A stretch of DNA of 64,000 nt, from NCBI GenBank assembly GCA_021300155.1, contig JAJTID010000030.1, positions 1 through 64,000 on the forward strand, given 5' to 3'. Both the position numbers and the translations under genes were made by a program. The notes under the pieces are model-generated. The model did no database searches and was not told the origin of the DNA. It was given only the letters and a program-made list of their open reading frames with translations. Below are positions 1 through 10,900 of this stretch, in pieces. How positions within the stretch are numbered: the stretch's first letter is position 1; each line of letters starts with the position of its first letter. The DNA is from Pirellula sp. (GTDB taxonomy: Bacteria; Planctomycetota; Planctomycetia; Pirellulales; Pirellulaceae).

Positions 1-710
1 CCAACGGGTAATTCCAGGACTGCTTTGACAGCTTGCTTGGCTCGATCGATCGAGAGTTCGATTTGGCGAGCGAATCCGCCAAACTCTTGACCGAGTCTTA
101 ACGGCGTCGCATCCATCAAGTGCGTTCGACCGATCTTGATGACTCGATCCCAAGCCCTTGCCTTTTCCTTTAAGATTGCGTGAAATCGTACCAACTGCGG
201 AATGAGTGTCTTTTCAATTTCGACGGCTGTTGCGACATGAATGGCAGTCGGGAATGTGTCGTTGGTACTCTGTCCCATGTTTACATGGTCGTTCGGGTGA
301 ATGGCTTTCGACTTGGAAAATCGATCTCCGCCCATCAATTCGATGGCTCGATTGGAAATGACTTCATTCACGTTCATATTGCTTGACGTTCCAGAGCCAG
401 TTTGAAAGACATCGATTGGAAACTCGCCGTCCATTTTGCCATCAATGACTTCCTGGCATGCGGCCATCATTGCATCTACTTGAGCACTGCTGAGTGGGTT
501 TTTTCCGGAACCGGTGAGCTTGCCAAGATCGTTGTTGGCAACGGCGCAAGCGAGTTTTACTCGCCCCATGGATCGCAAGAGCGGCACGGGGAGTTGCCAT
601 CCGGAGATTGGGAAGTTCTCTACCGCACGTTGGGTTTGGGCGCTGTAATAGGCTTTTGCCGGAACGCGTACTTCGCCCATGGAATCAACTTCGACACGAT
701 AGTCTGACAT
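1..710 (-). CDS. fumC: Class II fumarate hydratase (N-terminal half, cut by the window edge)
   Basis: Cytosolic TCA-cycle enzyme interconverting fumarate and L-malate; the class II form is an iron-independent homotetramer. Only the first 236 codons lie here and the frame is open to base 1, so the gene continues to the left. Reading from the ATG at 708-710 the protein begins MSDYRVEVDSMGEVRVPAKA. The superfamily motifs are clear: TGSGTSSNMNVNEV (about residues 104-117), HPNDHVNMGQSTNDTFPTA (about 136-155) and KIGRTHLMDATPLRLGQE (about 190-207). GSGTSSNMN separates it from aspartase, which usually has GAGTSTNMN, although the two are close and the signature loop near the C-terminus is not visible. 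It diverges from transketolase across a 199-base gap that should hold both promoters. Confidence 0.93.
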   Translation of the reverse strand, partial: MSDYRVEVDSMGEVRVPAKAYYSAQTQRAVENFPISGWQLPVPLLRSMGRVKLACAVANNDLGKLTGSGKNPLSSAQVDAMMAACQEVIDGKMDGEFPIDVFQTGSGTSSNMNVNEVISNRAIELMGGDRFSKSKAIHPNDHVNMGQSTNDTFPTAIHVATAVEIEKTLIPQLVRFHAILKEKARAWDRVIKIGRTHLMDATPLRLGQEFGGFARQIELSIDRAKQAVKAVLELPV

Positions 711-909
711 TTTTTCGAACCGCAATGATGAAAGTAAGTGGGTAAAAACCTGATTCTATCAAACCGATTTTGGACAGCGAGCCTTCTTCCTTTGTGGCGT
801 GGATACGTGGCAGTATCATTGCGAAAACAGATAGAAGGCTGTATTCTTCCTCCCTTCAGAACGCAGAAGCCAAATCGACATCACATTCCCTAATGCTTAG
901 GTAATCCTT

Positions 910-2958
910 ATGAACTCACCCGTTCACAGTCCGGTCAAGATAGCCATTGATACCATTCGAACACTGAGTATGGATGGTGTTCAGGCAGCCAACAGCGGGC
1001 ATCCAGGAACACCCATGGCGTTGGCTCCTGTGGCATTTCAAATTTGGACCGATGCAATGACCTACGATCCTGCCAAGCCGCTTTGGCCGAATCGGGACCG
1101 GTTTGTTTTGTCGTGCGGTCATGCATCGATGCTTCTTTACTCAATGCTCCATTTGTCTGGTGTTCGAAGTGTCGATGCGCATGGTAATGTGACGAATGAA
1201 GAAGCCATATCTCTCGACAACATCAAGAAGTTTCGACAACTTCATAGTCCTTGTGCGGGACACCCAGAGTTTGGCTATGCGACGGGTATCGAAACCACGA
1301 CAGGCCCGCTTGGCCAAGGAGTCGGTAACTCGGTCGGGATGGCAATCGCATCAAAGCACCTGGGTACAAAATACAACAAGCCAGGATTCGAGCTGTTCGA
1401 TTTTGATGTTTATGCCCTTTGCGGCGATGGGGACTTGATGGAGGGAGTGGCTGCGGAAGCGGCTTCTCTCGCTGGGCATTTGAAGCTATCGAATCTTTGT
1501 TGGATCTATGATGACAATGGAATCACTATTGAGGGGCATACCGAATTGGCCTTTAGCGAGAATGTCGCGAAGAGGTTTCAGGGGCTTGGTTGGCACACAG
1601 TCGATGTAGCAGATGCGAACGACCTGGTTGAGTTGAAGGCAGCTTTCGATTCATTCAAAGCAACGACCGATAAACCAACGTTGATCATTGTGAAATCGGT
1701 GATTGGTTACGGTTCACCGAACAAGGCGGATTCGCACGGCGCTCACGGTGCGCCTCTCGGGGATGAAGAAATCAAATTGACGAAAAAGTTTTATGGTTGG
1801 CCAGAAGAAGAGAAGTTCTTCGTACCTGATGTCGCTAGAAAAGTGTTTGCCGACACCATTGGTGCAAAGGGAGCTAAAGCTTCGAGTGAATGGCAAGCCA
1901 AGTTCTCGGAGTACAAAGTCAAGTTTCCAAAAGAAGCAGTCGAACTTCAATCGATTATCGAGCACAAACTACCTGAAGGTTGGGATGCTGGATTGAAGCC
2001 TTTCGCCGCTGACCCTAAGGGGCTCGCGACACGCGTTAGTAGCGGAAAGGTGCTGAACATGCTTGCTCCTAACTTGCCAAGTTTGATTGGCGGTTCGGCC
2101 GATTTGGCACCATCCACCATGACATTGCTAGATGGCCAAGGGGATTTCGGTGTCGGAAGTTTTGCGAGCCGAAACATGCACTTTGGAATTCGCGAGCATG
2201 GGATGGCTGCGGCCTTGAACGGTATGAGCCTATGTGGATTGCGAGCCTACGGAGCAACATTCTTTGTCTTCACCGATTATATGCGTCCATCCATGCGATT
2301 GAGCAGCATTATGCATCAGCCCGTGCTTTATGTACTGACGCACGATTCTATCGGATTGGGCGAAGACGGGCCAACGCATCAGCCGGTAGAGCATTTGGCT
2401 GCGTGCCGCGCGATTCCTGGCATGTATGTGTTTCGACCTGCGGATGCGAACGAAGTACTCTTTGCTTATCGCGCTGCAATGAAGCTGACAAAGCATCCGT
2501 CTGCCATGGTACTCTCGCGGCAGAATGTTCCAACATTGGATCGAACAAAGATGGGTGATGCTTCGGGTACCGAGAAAGGTGGCTATGTGTTGAGCGACTG
2601 CCAAGGGGAACCGCAAGCGATCATCATGGGTACAGGAACGGAGATTCCTATTTGCCTGAAGGCACAAGAACTGTTGAATGCAAAGGGGATCAAGACCCGC
2701 GTAGTCAGCATGCCATGCATGGAGCTGTTCGAAGATCAAGACGACGCGTATCGAGCAAGCGTATTGCCTGGCACCGTCAAAGCGAGAGTCGCGTGCGAAG
2801 CAGGTATTCGCCAGGGATGGGATGCTTACATTGGCGCAGAAGGGAAGTTTGTCGGAATGAGTACCTTTGGTGCCTCCGCTCCGTTCAATCAGCTTTATGA
2901 CCATTTCAAGATTACGGCTGAGAACATTGCGAACCAAGTGCAGTTGATGGCTGGCTAA
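910..2958 (+). CDS. tkt: Transketolase
   Basis: Thiamine-diphosphate enzyme moving two-carbon ketol units between sugar phosphates in the non-oxidative pentose phosphate pathway; cytosolic homodimer. At 682 aa it is full length. Visible in order: SGHPGTPMALAPVAFQIW near residue 28, the ThDP/metal motif GDGDLMEGVAAEAASLAGH (about 175-193) followed by the DDNGITIEG segment, HGAHGAPLG (about 277-285), the catalytic-glutamate segment FGIREHGMAAALNGM, and the signature GEDGPTHQPVEH near residue 485, then the C-terminal domain. The ATG at 910 follows a weak AGG at 899-901. The SDR gene starts 66 bases after its stop on the same strand, so co-transcription is possible. Confidence 0.97.
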   Translation: MNSPVHSPVKIAIDTIRTLSMDGVQAANSGHPGTPMALAPVAFQIWTDAMTYDPAKPLWPNRDRFVLSCGHASMLLYSMLHLSGVRSVDAHGNVTNEEAISLDNIKKFRQLHSPCAGHPEFGYATGIETTTGPLGQGVGNSVGMAIASKHLGTKYNKPGFELFDFDVYALCGDGDLMEGVAAEAASLAGHLKLSNLCWIYDDNGITIEGHTELAFSENVAKRFQGLGWHTVDVADANDLVELKAAFDSFKATTDKPTLIIVKSVIGYGSPNKADSHGAHGAPLGDEEIKLTKKFYGWPEEEKFFVPDVARKVFADTIGAKGAKASSEWQAKFSEYKVKFPKEAVELQSIIEHKLPEGWDAGLKPFAADPKGLATRVSSGKVLNMLAPNLPSLIGGSADLAPSTMTLLDGQGDFGVGSFASRNMHFGIREHGMAAALNGMSLCGLRAYGATFFVFTDYMRPSMRLSSIMHQPVLYVLTHDSIGLGEDGPTHQPVEHLAACRAIPGMYVFRPADANEVLFAYRAAMKLTKHPSAMVLSRQNVPTLDRTKMGDASGTEKGGYVLSDCQGEPQAIIMGTGTEIPICLKAQELLNAKGIKTRVVSMPCMELFEDQDDAYRASVLPGTVKARVACEAGIRQGWDAYIGAEGKFVGMSTFGASAPFNQLYDHFKITAENIANQVQLMAG

Positions 2959-3024
2959 TGACCGATCTTCGGCTTGATGCTGTTTTTGGGAACAACTCAA
3001 TACTGGAACTTATTGGAGAAACGA

Positions 3025-3813
3025 ATGCACTACAACTTTGCGGGCAAGAACGCGTTGGTTACTGGTTCTTCGAAAGGGATCGGGCGAGCCGTTGCGATCG
3101 AACTAGCGCGAGGTGGTGCAAACGTCACAATCAATTGCAGTTCGAGTAGATCGTTAGCGGACGAGGTTGCTCGCGAAATAGAGTTGATCGGTACGCGAGC
3201 GATTGTTGTCGAATGCGACGTCTCAGAGCAGTCCGCGGTCGAAGACATGGTGAAGAAGACGGTCGATGAGTTCGGAAGTCTCGATGTCTTTGTCTCCAAT
3301 GCGGTATACAGCGATCGTCAATTGATGGTAGAAGCTGATATGAAGGGCTTCCGCAAGACGATCGACGTCAGCATGTGGGGCGCGTTTTATGGACTTCGAG
3401 CAGCAGCACAGCAGATGATCGATCAAGGCAAAGGTGGTGCGATAACGATTGTAAGTTCGCCTCATTCGCTCGTGCCGTTTCCAACTGCGATGGCCTACAA
3501 CATGGCAAAGGCAGCGATCGACCATATGGCGAGAACAGCTGCAATCGAGTTGATCAAGCATGGAATTCGCGTCAACATCTTCCATCCCGGTTGGATCGAT
3601 ACGCCAGGCGAACGCAAGTTTTTCTCTGAAAAGCAGCTAGAAGAAGGGGCGCGGGCACTTCCGATGGGACGGCTAGGGACATCTGAGGAAATGGCCCATG
3701 GCATCTGCTTTACGCTAAGCGAAGCTGCTTCCTACATGACTGGCACAACCATGACCATGGATGGCGGAGTCCAGTTACCTTGGTGGTCAAAGCGATCTGA
3801 AGGTGGGCAATAA
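3025..3813 (+). CDS. SDR family NAD(P)-dependent oxidoreductase
   Basis: Classical short-chain dehydrogenase/reductase of 262 aa, cytosolic. The Rossmann cofactor motif TGSSKGIGRA lies at about residues 14-23 and the catalytic pair is YNMAKAA (Y and K of YxxxK) near 162-168, preceded by the Ser-containing ITIVSSPHS strand. The usual NNAG is replaced by SNAVYSD. The C-terminal segment ending TMTMDGGVQLPWW resembles glucose 1-dehydrogenase and FabG-type reductases; the substrate cannot be read. The frame is open upstream to 2974, but the ATG at 3025 has a good Shine-Dalgarno (GGAG, 3015-3018) and the protein begins MHYNFAGKNALVTG as expected for the fold, so I place the start there. Confidence 0.9.
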   Translation: MHYNFAGKNALVTGSSKGIGRAVAIELARGGANVTINCSSSRSLADEVAREIELIGTRAIVVECDVSEQSAVEDMVKKTVDEFGSLDVFVSNAVYSDRQLMVEADMKGFRKTIDVSMWGAFYGLRAAAQQMIDQGKGGAITIVSSPHSLVPFPTAMAYNMAKAAIDHMARTAAIELIKHGIRVNIFHPGWIDTPGERKFFSEKQLEEGARALPMGRLGTSEEMAHGICFTLSEAASYMTGTTMTMDGGVQLPWWSKRSEGGQ

Positions 3814-4086
3814 GTATGTGTCGATAGGGTTTACTGGAGGGACGTTACGCACTTACTGAACAAGTACAGCTAATACCAAATGCCTTTGCCATGACTCGTA
3901 GCCGATTTTCGATAGAACGCTCGAACGGTTGTAGAGCGATACATTCGGCAGGACCGGAACTAGGCAGAACTTTAGCACCTGAAAAGGTGAAATTGAGAAT
4001 CTCCGGAAAGTAATGACTGGCTCGTGGCGTCTGTCTGCGTAAACTATTCCTATTCTGACCCGCTTCGAACTGGAATTGATAACACT

Positions 4087-6513
4087 ATGGACGCCATTCG
4101 TTCCCCCATTGAAACCAATATCCCTGCACCGGCCGCTCAGCCAGCAGCAGGTCCAGACTTGCTCAAGCTTCTTTGGCGTTGGAAATGGCTTCCAATTTTG
4201 GGTGCAGCAATCGGGATGACAATCAGTTATCTCGCGTACAGTCAAGCACTTCCTCAGTACCGGGCAACAGCTTTGGTGCAAGTGGAGACTCGCAAGAAGA
4301 ACATCCCCATGGAGAACAATAACGGCAACGGTCCCACAGATATGGGATCGCCGATTAACGATGAATTGGTTCTCATAAAGAGTCTTGCTGTCCTGCAAAG
4401 AGCGATCGATATAGGCAAATTTCATTCGCATCGACGATTGGCTTCGATGTCGCCCGAAAATCTTATCAAGTATCTCAAGAAGAACATTACGACGAAATTG
4501 GGATCAACCGATCCACAAACGACAGTAGTTTCGATTAGCGTAACAACTGACGAGGCTGAGTTGTCAGGCTTTATCTTGCAAGCTTTATTGGCGGGCTACA
4601 AAGATCATACTTCGATGAGGTTGAAAAGCTCCACGAGCGAAGTCCTCGGTGTCCTTGCAAAGTATCGAGACAATTACGAAGCAAAAAAAGAAGCTGTTGA
4701 AAAGGAATTGGCAAATTTAAGGAATCATTCCGATCTGCGTTGGGTCGAAGGAAAGCCCGTAGATCCTGCAAGTACAAAACTTATCAGCATCGAGAAGACT
4801 TTGCAGGAGCTTGAGTCAAAGAAGAAAAGCATTGAGTCACTTCTTGAACAAATTGCTATCGCTCGAGAAAACAATAGACCTCTTGACGAGTTGGTTCAGC
4901 TCATTACCTCTTCAACGGAAAATCAGAGCAAGCTAGAGGAGATAGGCTTGATGTCGGACCAAGCAGACCTTCGAGAGATGAGATCAGACCTAGCAAATTT
5001 CGAGTATATGGTTGTTACTCCCGTTCGTGTGGACTTAGCAAATGCAAAAGCTGCTCATGGAGATTTGCATCCGCAAGTGATTAGCAGTACTCGCAGGCTT
5101 GCCGGGCTTGAGGCAGAGCTCGCGGCCAAGCGTGCCGAGATTGAAAAACGTGAAGGGCGCACCGTCCCCGGTGAAAACTCGTCAGCGCAAAGAGATGTTC
5201 AAGCTATTGAGACTACTTACAGAACTTTTGTAAGTGCACTTGGTGATCAACTTCAAAAACTCGATAGAGAAATGCTTAAACATACCGAAGAGATAGAATC
5301 GCTACGCGCAACCATGCAGAGAAATGCATTTCTCATCGGTAATTTCACAGTTAAGCTTGCGGAGCTTGAGGCTATTGGCGAAACATCTACCGAGGTTACA
5401 GAGTCTTTAAGCCGCCTCAATCTAAGTATTGACTACAGTCAAAAAACGGTCACCGAGTTAGAAGCGTCCACCATAGGTGCATTTGTCGGCCCTCGAATTG
5501 AGTTGTTTCTCGGCATTGGAGGATTACTTGGTTGCGCTCTGTTCGGCGGGATTGCATACCTTCTTGAGTTGGCGGACCGTTCCTATCGCAGTCCGGATGA
5601 AATTGCTGCAGATTTGGGGATGCCCATCATCGGACACTTACCTCTGTCGAGTATGAGTCGAAATAAGCGAATTGATGACAAAGTAGATAATTCGATCGTA
5701 ACGTTGCATAAGTCTAGATCGTCTCTAAGTGAAGCGTTTCGTGGTATTCGAACCTCCGTATTCTTCGCGAGCCAGCAAGGTTCGGTGAAAGTGATTCAAG
5801 TAACGAGCCCTGTGCCGGGGGACGGCAAGTCGACGATAGCAGCGAACTTGGCCGTCTCGATTTCCCAGGCAGGCCGTCGCGTGTGCCTCGTCGACTGCGA
5901 CTTCCGTCGCCCGCGAGTAGCGAAGATTTTCGGACTTCGGGAGGATTTGGGGCTAGTGCAAGTCATCGGAGAGAAATCGACATTGGAAGATGCGATCCAA
6001 AAAACGACCATCGAGAACATGTGGGCTCTCACTTGCGGTCGCCGACCAGGCAATCCTGCAGAGTTGCTCGCTAGCCAGCAGTTTCAAACGATTTTAGGAG
6101 AATTACGAGAGAAGTTCGACTATGTGATCGTTGATACTCCCCCGATTTTGGTAGTCAGCGATCCCGCAGCCGTCGCGTCCCTTGTAGATGGTGTTGTCCT
6201 CACGATTCGACTTCGTCGAAACTTGAAGCCGATCGCGATTCGAGCTTCGCAAATGCTTCACTCGATGAATGCCAACATGCTGGGCGTTGTGGTGAATGGT
6301 ATCGGAGTTGGCGGCAACGGCTACGGTTATGGTGGATATCGCTATGACGCTTATTCGAGTGGCTACGGTGCAGGTTCGAATGGATACGGCAAATCCGGAT
6401 ATGGCGGCTACGGTTATGGTTCGACTTACCAATACGGCGGCTACTATGGCGGCTCCGTGATCGGCAAAGATTACTACGCCGACCAAGTGCCAAAACCTGT
6501 ATCCAAGGCATAA
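4087..6513 (+). CDS. Wzz-BY-kinase fusion: polysaccharide co-polymerase with tyrosine autokinase
   Basis: Inner-membrane protein of about 808 aa controlling chain length and export of extracellular polysaccharide. Layout: short cytoplasmic N-terminus, first membrane segment near residues 35-55 (LPILGAAIGMTISYLAY), a large periplasmic region with coiled coils (roughly 170-430), second membrane segment around 475-500 (IELFLGIGGLLGCALFGGIA), then a cytoplasmic BY-kinase with Walker A PVPGDGKSTIAANLA, Walker A-prime CLVDCDFRRP and Walker B YVIVDTPPIL. The tail is a Gly/Tyr-rich cluster (about 15 Tyr after residue 740), the expected autophosphorylation site. A GTG at 4024 would add 21 residues, but the ATG at 4087 gives a normal Wzz N-terminus. 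No Wzx/Wzy or glycosyltransferase genes are adjacent. Confidence 0.92.
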   Translation: MDAIRSPIETNIPAPAAQPAAGPDLLKLLWRWKWLPILGAAIGMTISYLAYSQALPQYRATALVQVETRKKNIPMENNNGNGPTDMGSPINDELVLIKSLAVLQRAIDIGKFHSHRRLASMSPENLIKYLKKNITTKLGSTDPQTTVVSISVTTDEAELSGFILQALLAGYKDHTSMRLKSSTSEVLGVLAKYRDNYEAKKEAVEKELANLRNHSDLRWVEGKPVDPASTKLISIEKTLQELESKKKSIESLLEQIAIARENNRPLDELVQLITSSTENQSKLEEIGLMSDQADLREMRSDLANFEYMVVTPVRVDLANAKAAHGDLHPQVISSTRRLAGLEAELAAKRAEIEKREGRTVPGENSSAQRDVQAIETTYRTFVSALGDQLQKLDREMLKHTEEIESLRATMQRNAFLIGNFTVKLAELEAIGETSTEVTESLSRLNLSIDYSQKTVTELEASTIGAFVGPRIELFLGIGGLLGCALFGGIAYLLELADRSYRSPDEIAADLGMPIIGHLPLSSMSRNKRIDDKVDNSIVTLHKSRSSLSEAFRGIRTSVFFASQQGSVKVIQVTSPVPGDGKSTIAANLAVSISQAGRRVCLVDCDFRRPRVAKIFGLREDLGLVQVIGEKSTLEDAIQKTTIENMWALTCGRRPGNPAELLASQQFQTILGELREKFDYVIVDTPPILVVSDPAAVASLVDGVVLTIRLRRNLKPIAIRASQMLHSMNANMLGVVVNGIGVGGNGYGYGGYRYDAYSSGYGAGSNGYGKSGYGGYGYGSTYQYGGYYGGSVIGKDYYADQVPKPVSKA

Positions 6514-6540
6514 GCATCCACACTCCCAGGACGGGCAACT

Positions 6541-7830
6541 TTGGTGGTCGAAAAGGTCAGCATAATCAACGTTGTTGGGCTAACGCCTGAATTGCTGCAA
6601 TTTGCTCCGAACATTGCAAAGCTTGGCCAAGCAAAGGCTTGGACGAGCCCCATCCCTGCGGTGACATGCACCGCACAAGCAACGATGTTGACAGGGCTAA
6701 ATCCCAGTCAACATGGAATCGTTGGCAACGGCTGGTATTTTCGTGAAACAGGCGAAATCCGGTTTTGGCAACAATCACGCAATCTGATCGATTCTGCGGA
6801 TCTGTTGTACGACGGTATCGAGACCGCCAAAATGTTTTGGTGGTTTAATCAACACGCACCAGTTCGATGGAGCGCCACCCCCAAACCGCACTATGGATCG
6901 GATGGATCCAAGGTGTTTGATATCCTCGACAATACAGGATGCGAACTCACGAAGCGACTTGGGCCTTTTCCTTTCTTTACTTTTTGGGGCCCCAACGCTG
7001 GGCTTCCATCGAGTCAGTGGATTGCCGACGCATCCGCGGTCGTGCTCCGTCAGAATAAACCTGAGCTGACTCTTACGTATTTACCGCATCTGGATTACGA
7101 CTTTCAGCGATTAAGTGTTCCGGATCCAGAGCGTGTAGCAGAAGTCGATCGCTGCGCTCAAAAAGTGATTGAAGCCGCGAACGAGATCGGCGCTCTGAGC
7201 ATTGTCGTGTCCGAATATGGATTGGTTCCTGTAACCAAAGCGATTGGAATCAACCGTGCACTTCGCGAGCATGGTTTTCTCATTGTTAGAGACGGCCCGT
7301 TCGGTGAGATGTTGATGGCAGGAGATTCACGTGCGTTTGCGGTTGTCGATCATCAAGTGGCACATGTGTATGTCCGTGATCCCATCGACCGCAGTTCAGT
7401 GCGGAACATCATTGAGTCCCTTGAAGGAGTAAGCGATGTTGTGCCTCCGGAAGATATCGGTCTTGGACATCCACGCAGTGGCACATGGATTGCTCTAGCA
7501 GAACCACACGCTTGGTTTCATTACTACTATTGGTTCGATGACAACCAAGCACCTGATTTTGCAAGGACGGTCGATATTCATCGAAAACCGGGATACGATC
7601 CGGTGGAATTGTTTATGAAGTCTAAGCTAAAAGCCCTTGCCAGAGTTGCCCAAAAGAAATTGGGCTTTCGATACCGCATGGATGTCATTCCTCTCGACCC
7701 GACGCTCGTCAAAGGAAGCCATGGTCTCATCAACCTACCGGACAAAGGACCCCTCATTATTGGCCCCAATGCGCCAGACAACATGCTCGAGTTTCGTGGC
7801 TATGTTCGAGGGCTTCTAGGGAAAAGATAA
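6541..7830 (+). CDS. Alkaline-phosphatase-superfamily phosphodiesterase / nucleotide pyrophosphatase
   Basis: Member of the type I phosphodiesterase/nucleotide pyrophosphatase family (429 aa); likely metal-dependent hydrolysis of a phosphodiester or pyrophosphate, substrate unknown. Near the N-terminus is INVVGLTPELL, then the nucleophile segment PAVTCTAQATMLTG (the Thr before the Ala-Gln), the GLNPSQHGIVGNGWYFRE turn, YLPHLDYDFQ for a later metal site, and GSHG near the C-terminus. The position that is usually the first Asp ligand (D in xxDGL) reads Asn here; I recall other members of this subfamily with INVVGLT, so it is probably a subfamily trait. The start is a TTG, 27 bases after the autokinase stop; no ATG lies near. 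No signal peptide, so probably cytosolic. The spacing suggests an operon with the autokinase. Confidence 0.85.
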   Translation: MVVEKVSIINVVGLTPELLQFAPNIAKLGQAKAWTSPIPAVTCTAQATMLTGLNPSQHGIVGNGWYFRETGEIRFWQQSRNLIDSADLLYDGIETAKMFWWFNQHAPVRWSATPKPHYGSDGSKVFDILDNTGCELTKRLGPFPFFTFWGPNAGLPSSQWIADASAVVLRQNKPELTLTYLPHLDYDFQRLSVPDPERVAEVDRCAQKVIEAANEIGALSIVVSEYGLVPVTKAIGINRALREHGFLIVRDGPFGEMLMAGDSRAFAVVDHQVAHVYVRDPIDRSSVRNIIESLEGVSDVVPPEDIGLGHPRSGTWIALAEPHAWFHYYYWFDDNQAPDFARTVDIHRKPGYDPVELFMKSKLKALARVAQKKLGFRYRMDVIPLDPTLVKGSHGLINLPDKGPLIIGPNAPDNMLEFRGYVRGLLGKR

Positions 7831-7938
7831 CGCAGGAATTGGTCAAAACCTGACAGCGGTGGCTTCGGTACTGGTGCCGAGAATCGCTTCAGGTTATCGT
7901 ACGGGAGCCTATGTTTCCGCTTTAAGAGGTACTCCGAC

Positions 7939-10900
7939 ATGAGATTCTATAGACCTTCGTTCGTGTTCTTCTCGCTAATCCTGCCTTTCGGTCTGCTCCA
8001 GCCCCTCGCTATCGGAGCTGATTCAGCGACAGTGGCTTCAAAGATTCTCGCCGAGTCTGGGGTGACTGGCGGATTCGTCGTTCATCTGGGAGTCGGAAAT
8101 GGCGAACTCACTTCGTTGTTGCGAGCGAGCGACTCGATCCAAGTCCAAGGTTTGGATCGAGATCCTATTCGAGTCAAGGCCGCGCGCGAAAAGATCCGAG
8201 CCTTCGGGAATTATGGAAACGTCGCGGTAGAGCGATTGGAGGGGAAGCAACTTCCGTATGTTGATAACCTCGTCAATCTCATGGTCATCGAAGATCTCGG
8301 CGATCTAGATTGGGAAGAAGTCATGCGTGTCTTGGTTCCTAATGGTGTTGCCTATCTCAAAGGTCCTGATGGGACTTGGAAAAAGTCCGTTAAGCCGCGA
8401 CCTAAGAACATTGATGAATGGTCGCACTATCTTCACGATGCCACAGGCAATTCGGTAGCCCACGACGAAGTGGTCGCGCCTCCGCGGCATTTGCAGTGGG
8501 TCGGCAGTCCTCGCTACTCGCGTCACCATGATCGCATGGCAAGCATGAGTGCCCTCGTTTCTACGGGTGGCAAGATGTTTTACATCATGGATGAAGGAAG
8601 CCGAATCTCCATCCAGCTACCATCGAAGTGGAAGCTCATTGCACGCGACGCATTCAATGGCACAATCCTTTGGAAGAGAGATATCGATACTTGGCAAAGC
8701 CATTTGTGGCCCCTCAAGAGCGGCCCGAGCCAACTTTCGCGACGGCTCGTATCGGATGATAAAACAGTTTATGCGCCACTAGGGTACGATGCCCCGCTGT
8801 CAGCTATCGATGCAAACACAGGAAAAACGATTCGAGTCTATGAAGGTACCGACGCAACGGAGGAGATCGTCAACACGCAGGGACGCCTTTTCCTCGTCGT
8901 GCGAAAGGGTGACGCGGAGTTGGCTAACTACGCACCCGTAAATGGTCGCGTAGGTGATCAAGCGTTAGCACGTGAAATGTTTTGGAATGAAGAGCCACGA
9001 TTGCTTATGGCTTTCGAAGCAAGTACTGGAAAACAACTTTGGGCCAAGCAAGCGAAGGTTTCACCCCTAACGCTTGCAGCCGATTCCGAGAATGCATACT
9101 TTCATGACGGGGAGAAACTCATCTGCCTCGATCAAAAGACTGGGGCTATGTTGTGGCAGTCAGAAAGTGTGAGTCGCCGCAATCAGTTCACGTTCAACTT
9201 TGGCCCTCGACTGGTGATTCACGACGATGTCGTGCTGTATGCGGGTGGCGATGGAAAAATGTTGAGTATCTCCAAACAAGATGGCAAGACATTATGGAAA
9301 TCAGAACATCCCAATTCAGGTTACCAATCCCCTCAGGATCTATTGGTGGTTGATGGGCTCGTATGGTGCGCCCCAACGACTTCTGGCAAGGATTCGGGAA
9401 TATACACAGGACGCGACCCTAAGACTGGTGAGGTCAAAAAGAGCTTCGCACCGGATGTCCAGACCTATTGGTTTCATCATCGATGTTACATTGCCAAGGC
9501 TACCGATAAATTCCTGATGCCCTCCCGCACGGGAATCGAGTTCGTAAGTCCTGAAAAAGAGCACTGGGACATCCATCACTGGGTGCGTGGTGGTTGTTTG
9601 TACGGAATCATGCCATGCAACGGATTGACGTACGCTCCTCCTCATAACTGTGCATGCTACCCGGAGGCAAAACTATTCGGCTTCAATGCATTAGCCCCTT
9701 TAGCACCAACGCGACCTATTCCAACAGAAGTATCCGAGGAAGGTCGCCTAGAAAAAGGCCCATCTTACGACGTCGCTCTTGAGGACGCTTCGGCGCAACT
9801 TGAAGGAGATTGGCCAACCTTTCGTCACGACCCTGCACGCAGCGGAGCGGCATCAACTGCGATTGACGCGAAAGTACAAAAGAAGTGGAGCATTCCATTG
9901 GGTGGGCGTTTGACTTCGCCGGTCATCGCAAACGGTAAAGTCTTTGTTGCCAAGATGGACGAACACACGCTATATGCTTTCGATGAAAAGGAAGGTAAAC
10001 AACTCTGGGCTCATACCATTGGCGCAAGAATCGATTCGCCACCCACCATCCACAAAGGCAAGGTTGTCTTTGGTGGCGCAGACGGTTGGATTTACTGCTT
10101 GCAATCTTCCGATGGATCGCTGGCGTGGAGGTATCGTGGCGCCCCGCTCGATCGTCGGACCATGGCTTATGAACAACTCGAATCACTATGGCCGGTGCAC
10201 GGAAGTGTTTTGATTCAGAATGATGTTGTCCATAGCGTTGCAGGACGTTCGGCATTTTTGGACGGCGGTCTTCGATTGATTCGCCAAGATCTCGCAACCG
10301 GCAAAAAACTCTCAGAGAGCCTGATGGATTCAACGAATCCAGAAACCGGTGGCGATCTTCAAGAACTGGTTAAGGTGCTACAAATGCCCGTCGGTCTGAC
10401 CGATATCTTGTCTTCCGATGGCAAGTATATCTTTATGAAGTCGCAGAAGTTTGACTTGGACGGTAAGCGACTGGATCTCGGACCTAACTCCGGTGACTTT
10501 GTCGGGCAAGCGTCGGTCCAACGAGGTGAGGGAGCTCACTTGTTTGCTCCTATGGGCTTCCTCGATGACTCCTGGTTCCATCGATCCTATTGGGTATTAG
10601 GAAAAAGCTTTGCCGGTGGGCACGGAGGATACTATCAGGCAGGCAGGTTCGCCCCCTCCGGTCGCCTCTTAGTGCAGGGGAATGGATATGTTTATGGCTA
10701 TGGTCGAAAGCCAGAATACTTGCGATGGACAACCACGATGGAGCATCAGCTTTTCAAAGCGGAGCCCAACGCACCAGAGCTACCCGAGGACTTTCAAAAA
10801 GCCGTCGGTGGGGCTTCATCAGGTGTCATGCCAGAGACGTTTGCTCAATTCCCCAAGTCTACAAGCCTCAATCCACTCGGTCAGCCGATTACTCTGGAAG

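Noticed and set aside
2230-3000. 256-aa frame on the minus strand opposite transketolase
   Set aside because: It lies fully inside a clear transketolase gene, has no ribosome site, and shows no family features.
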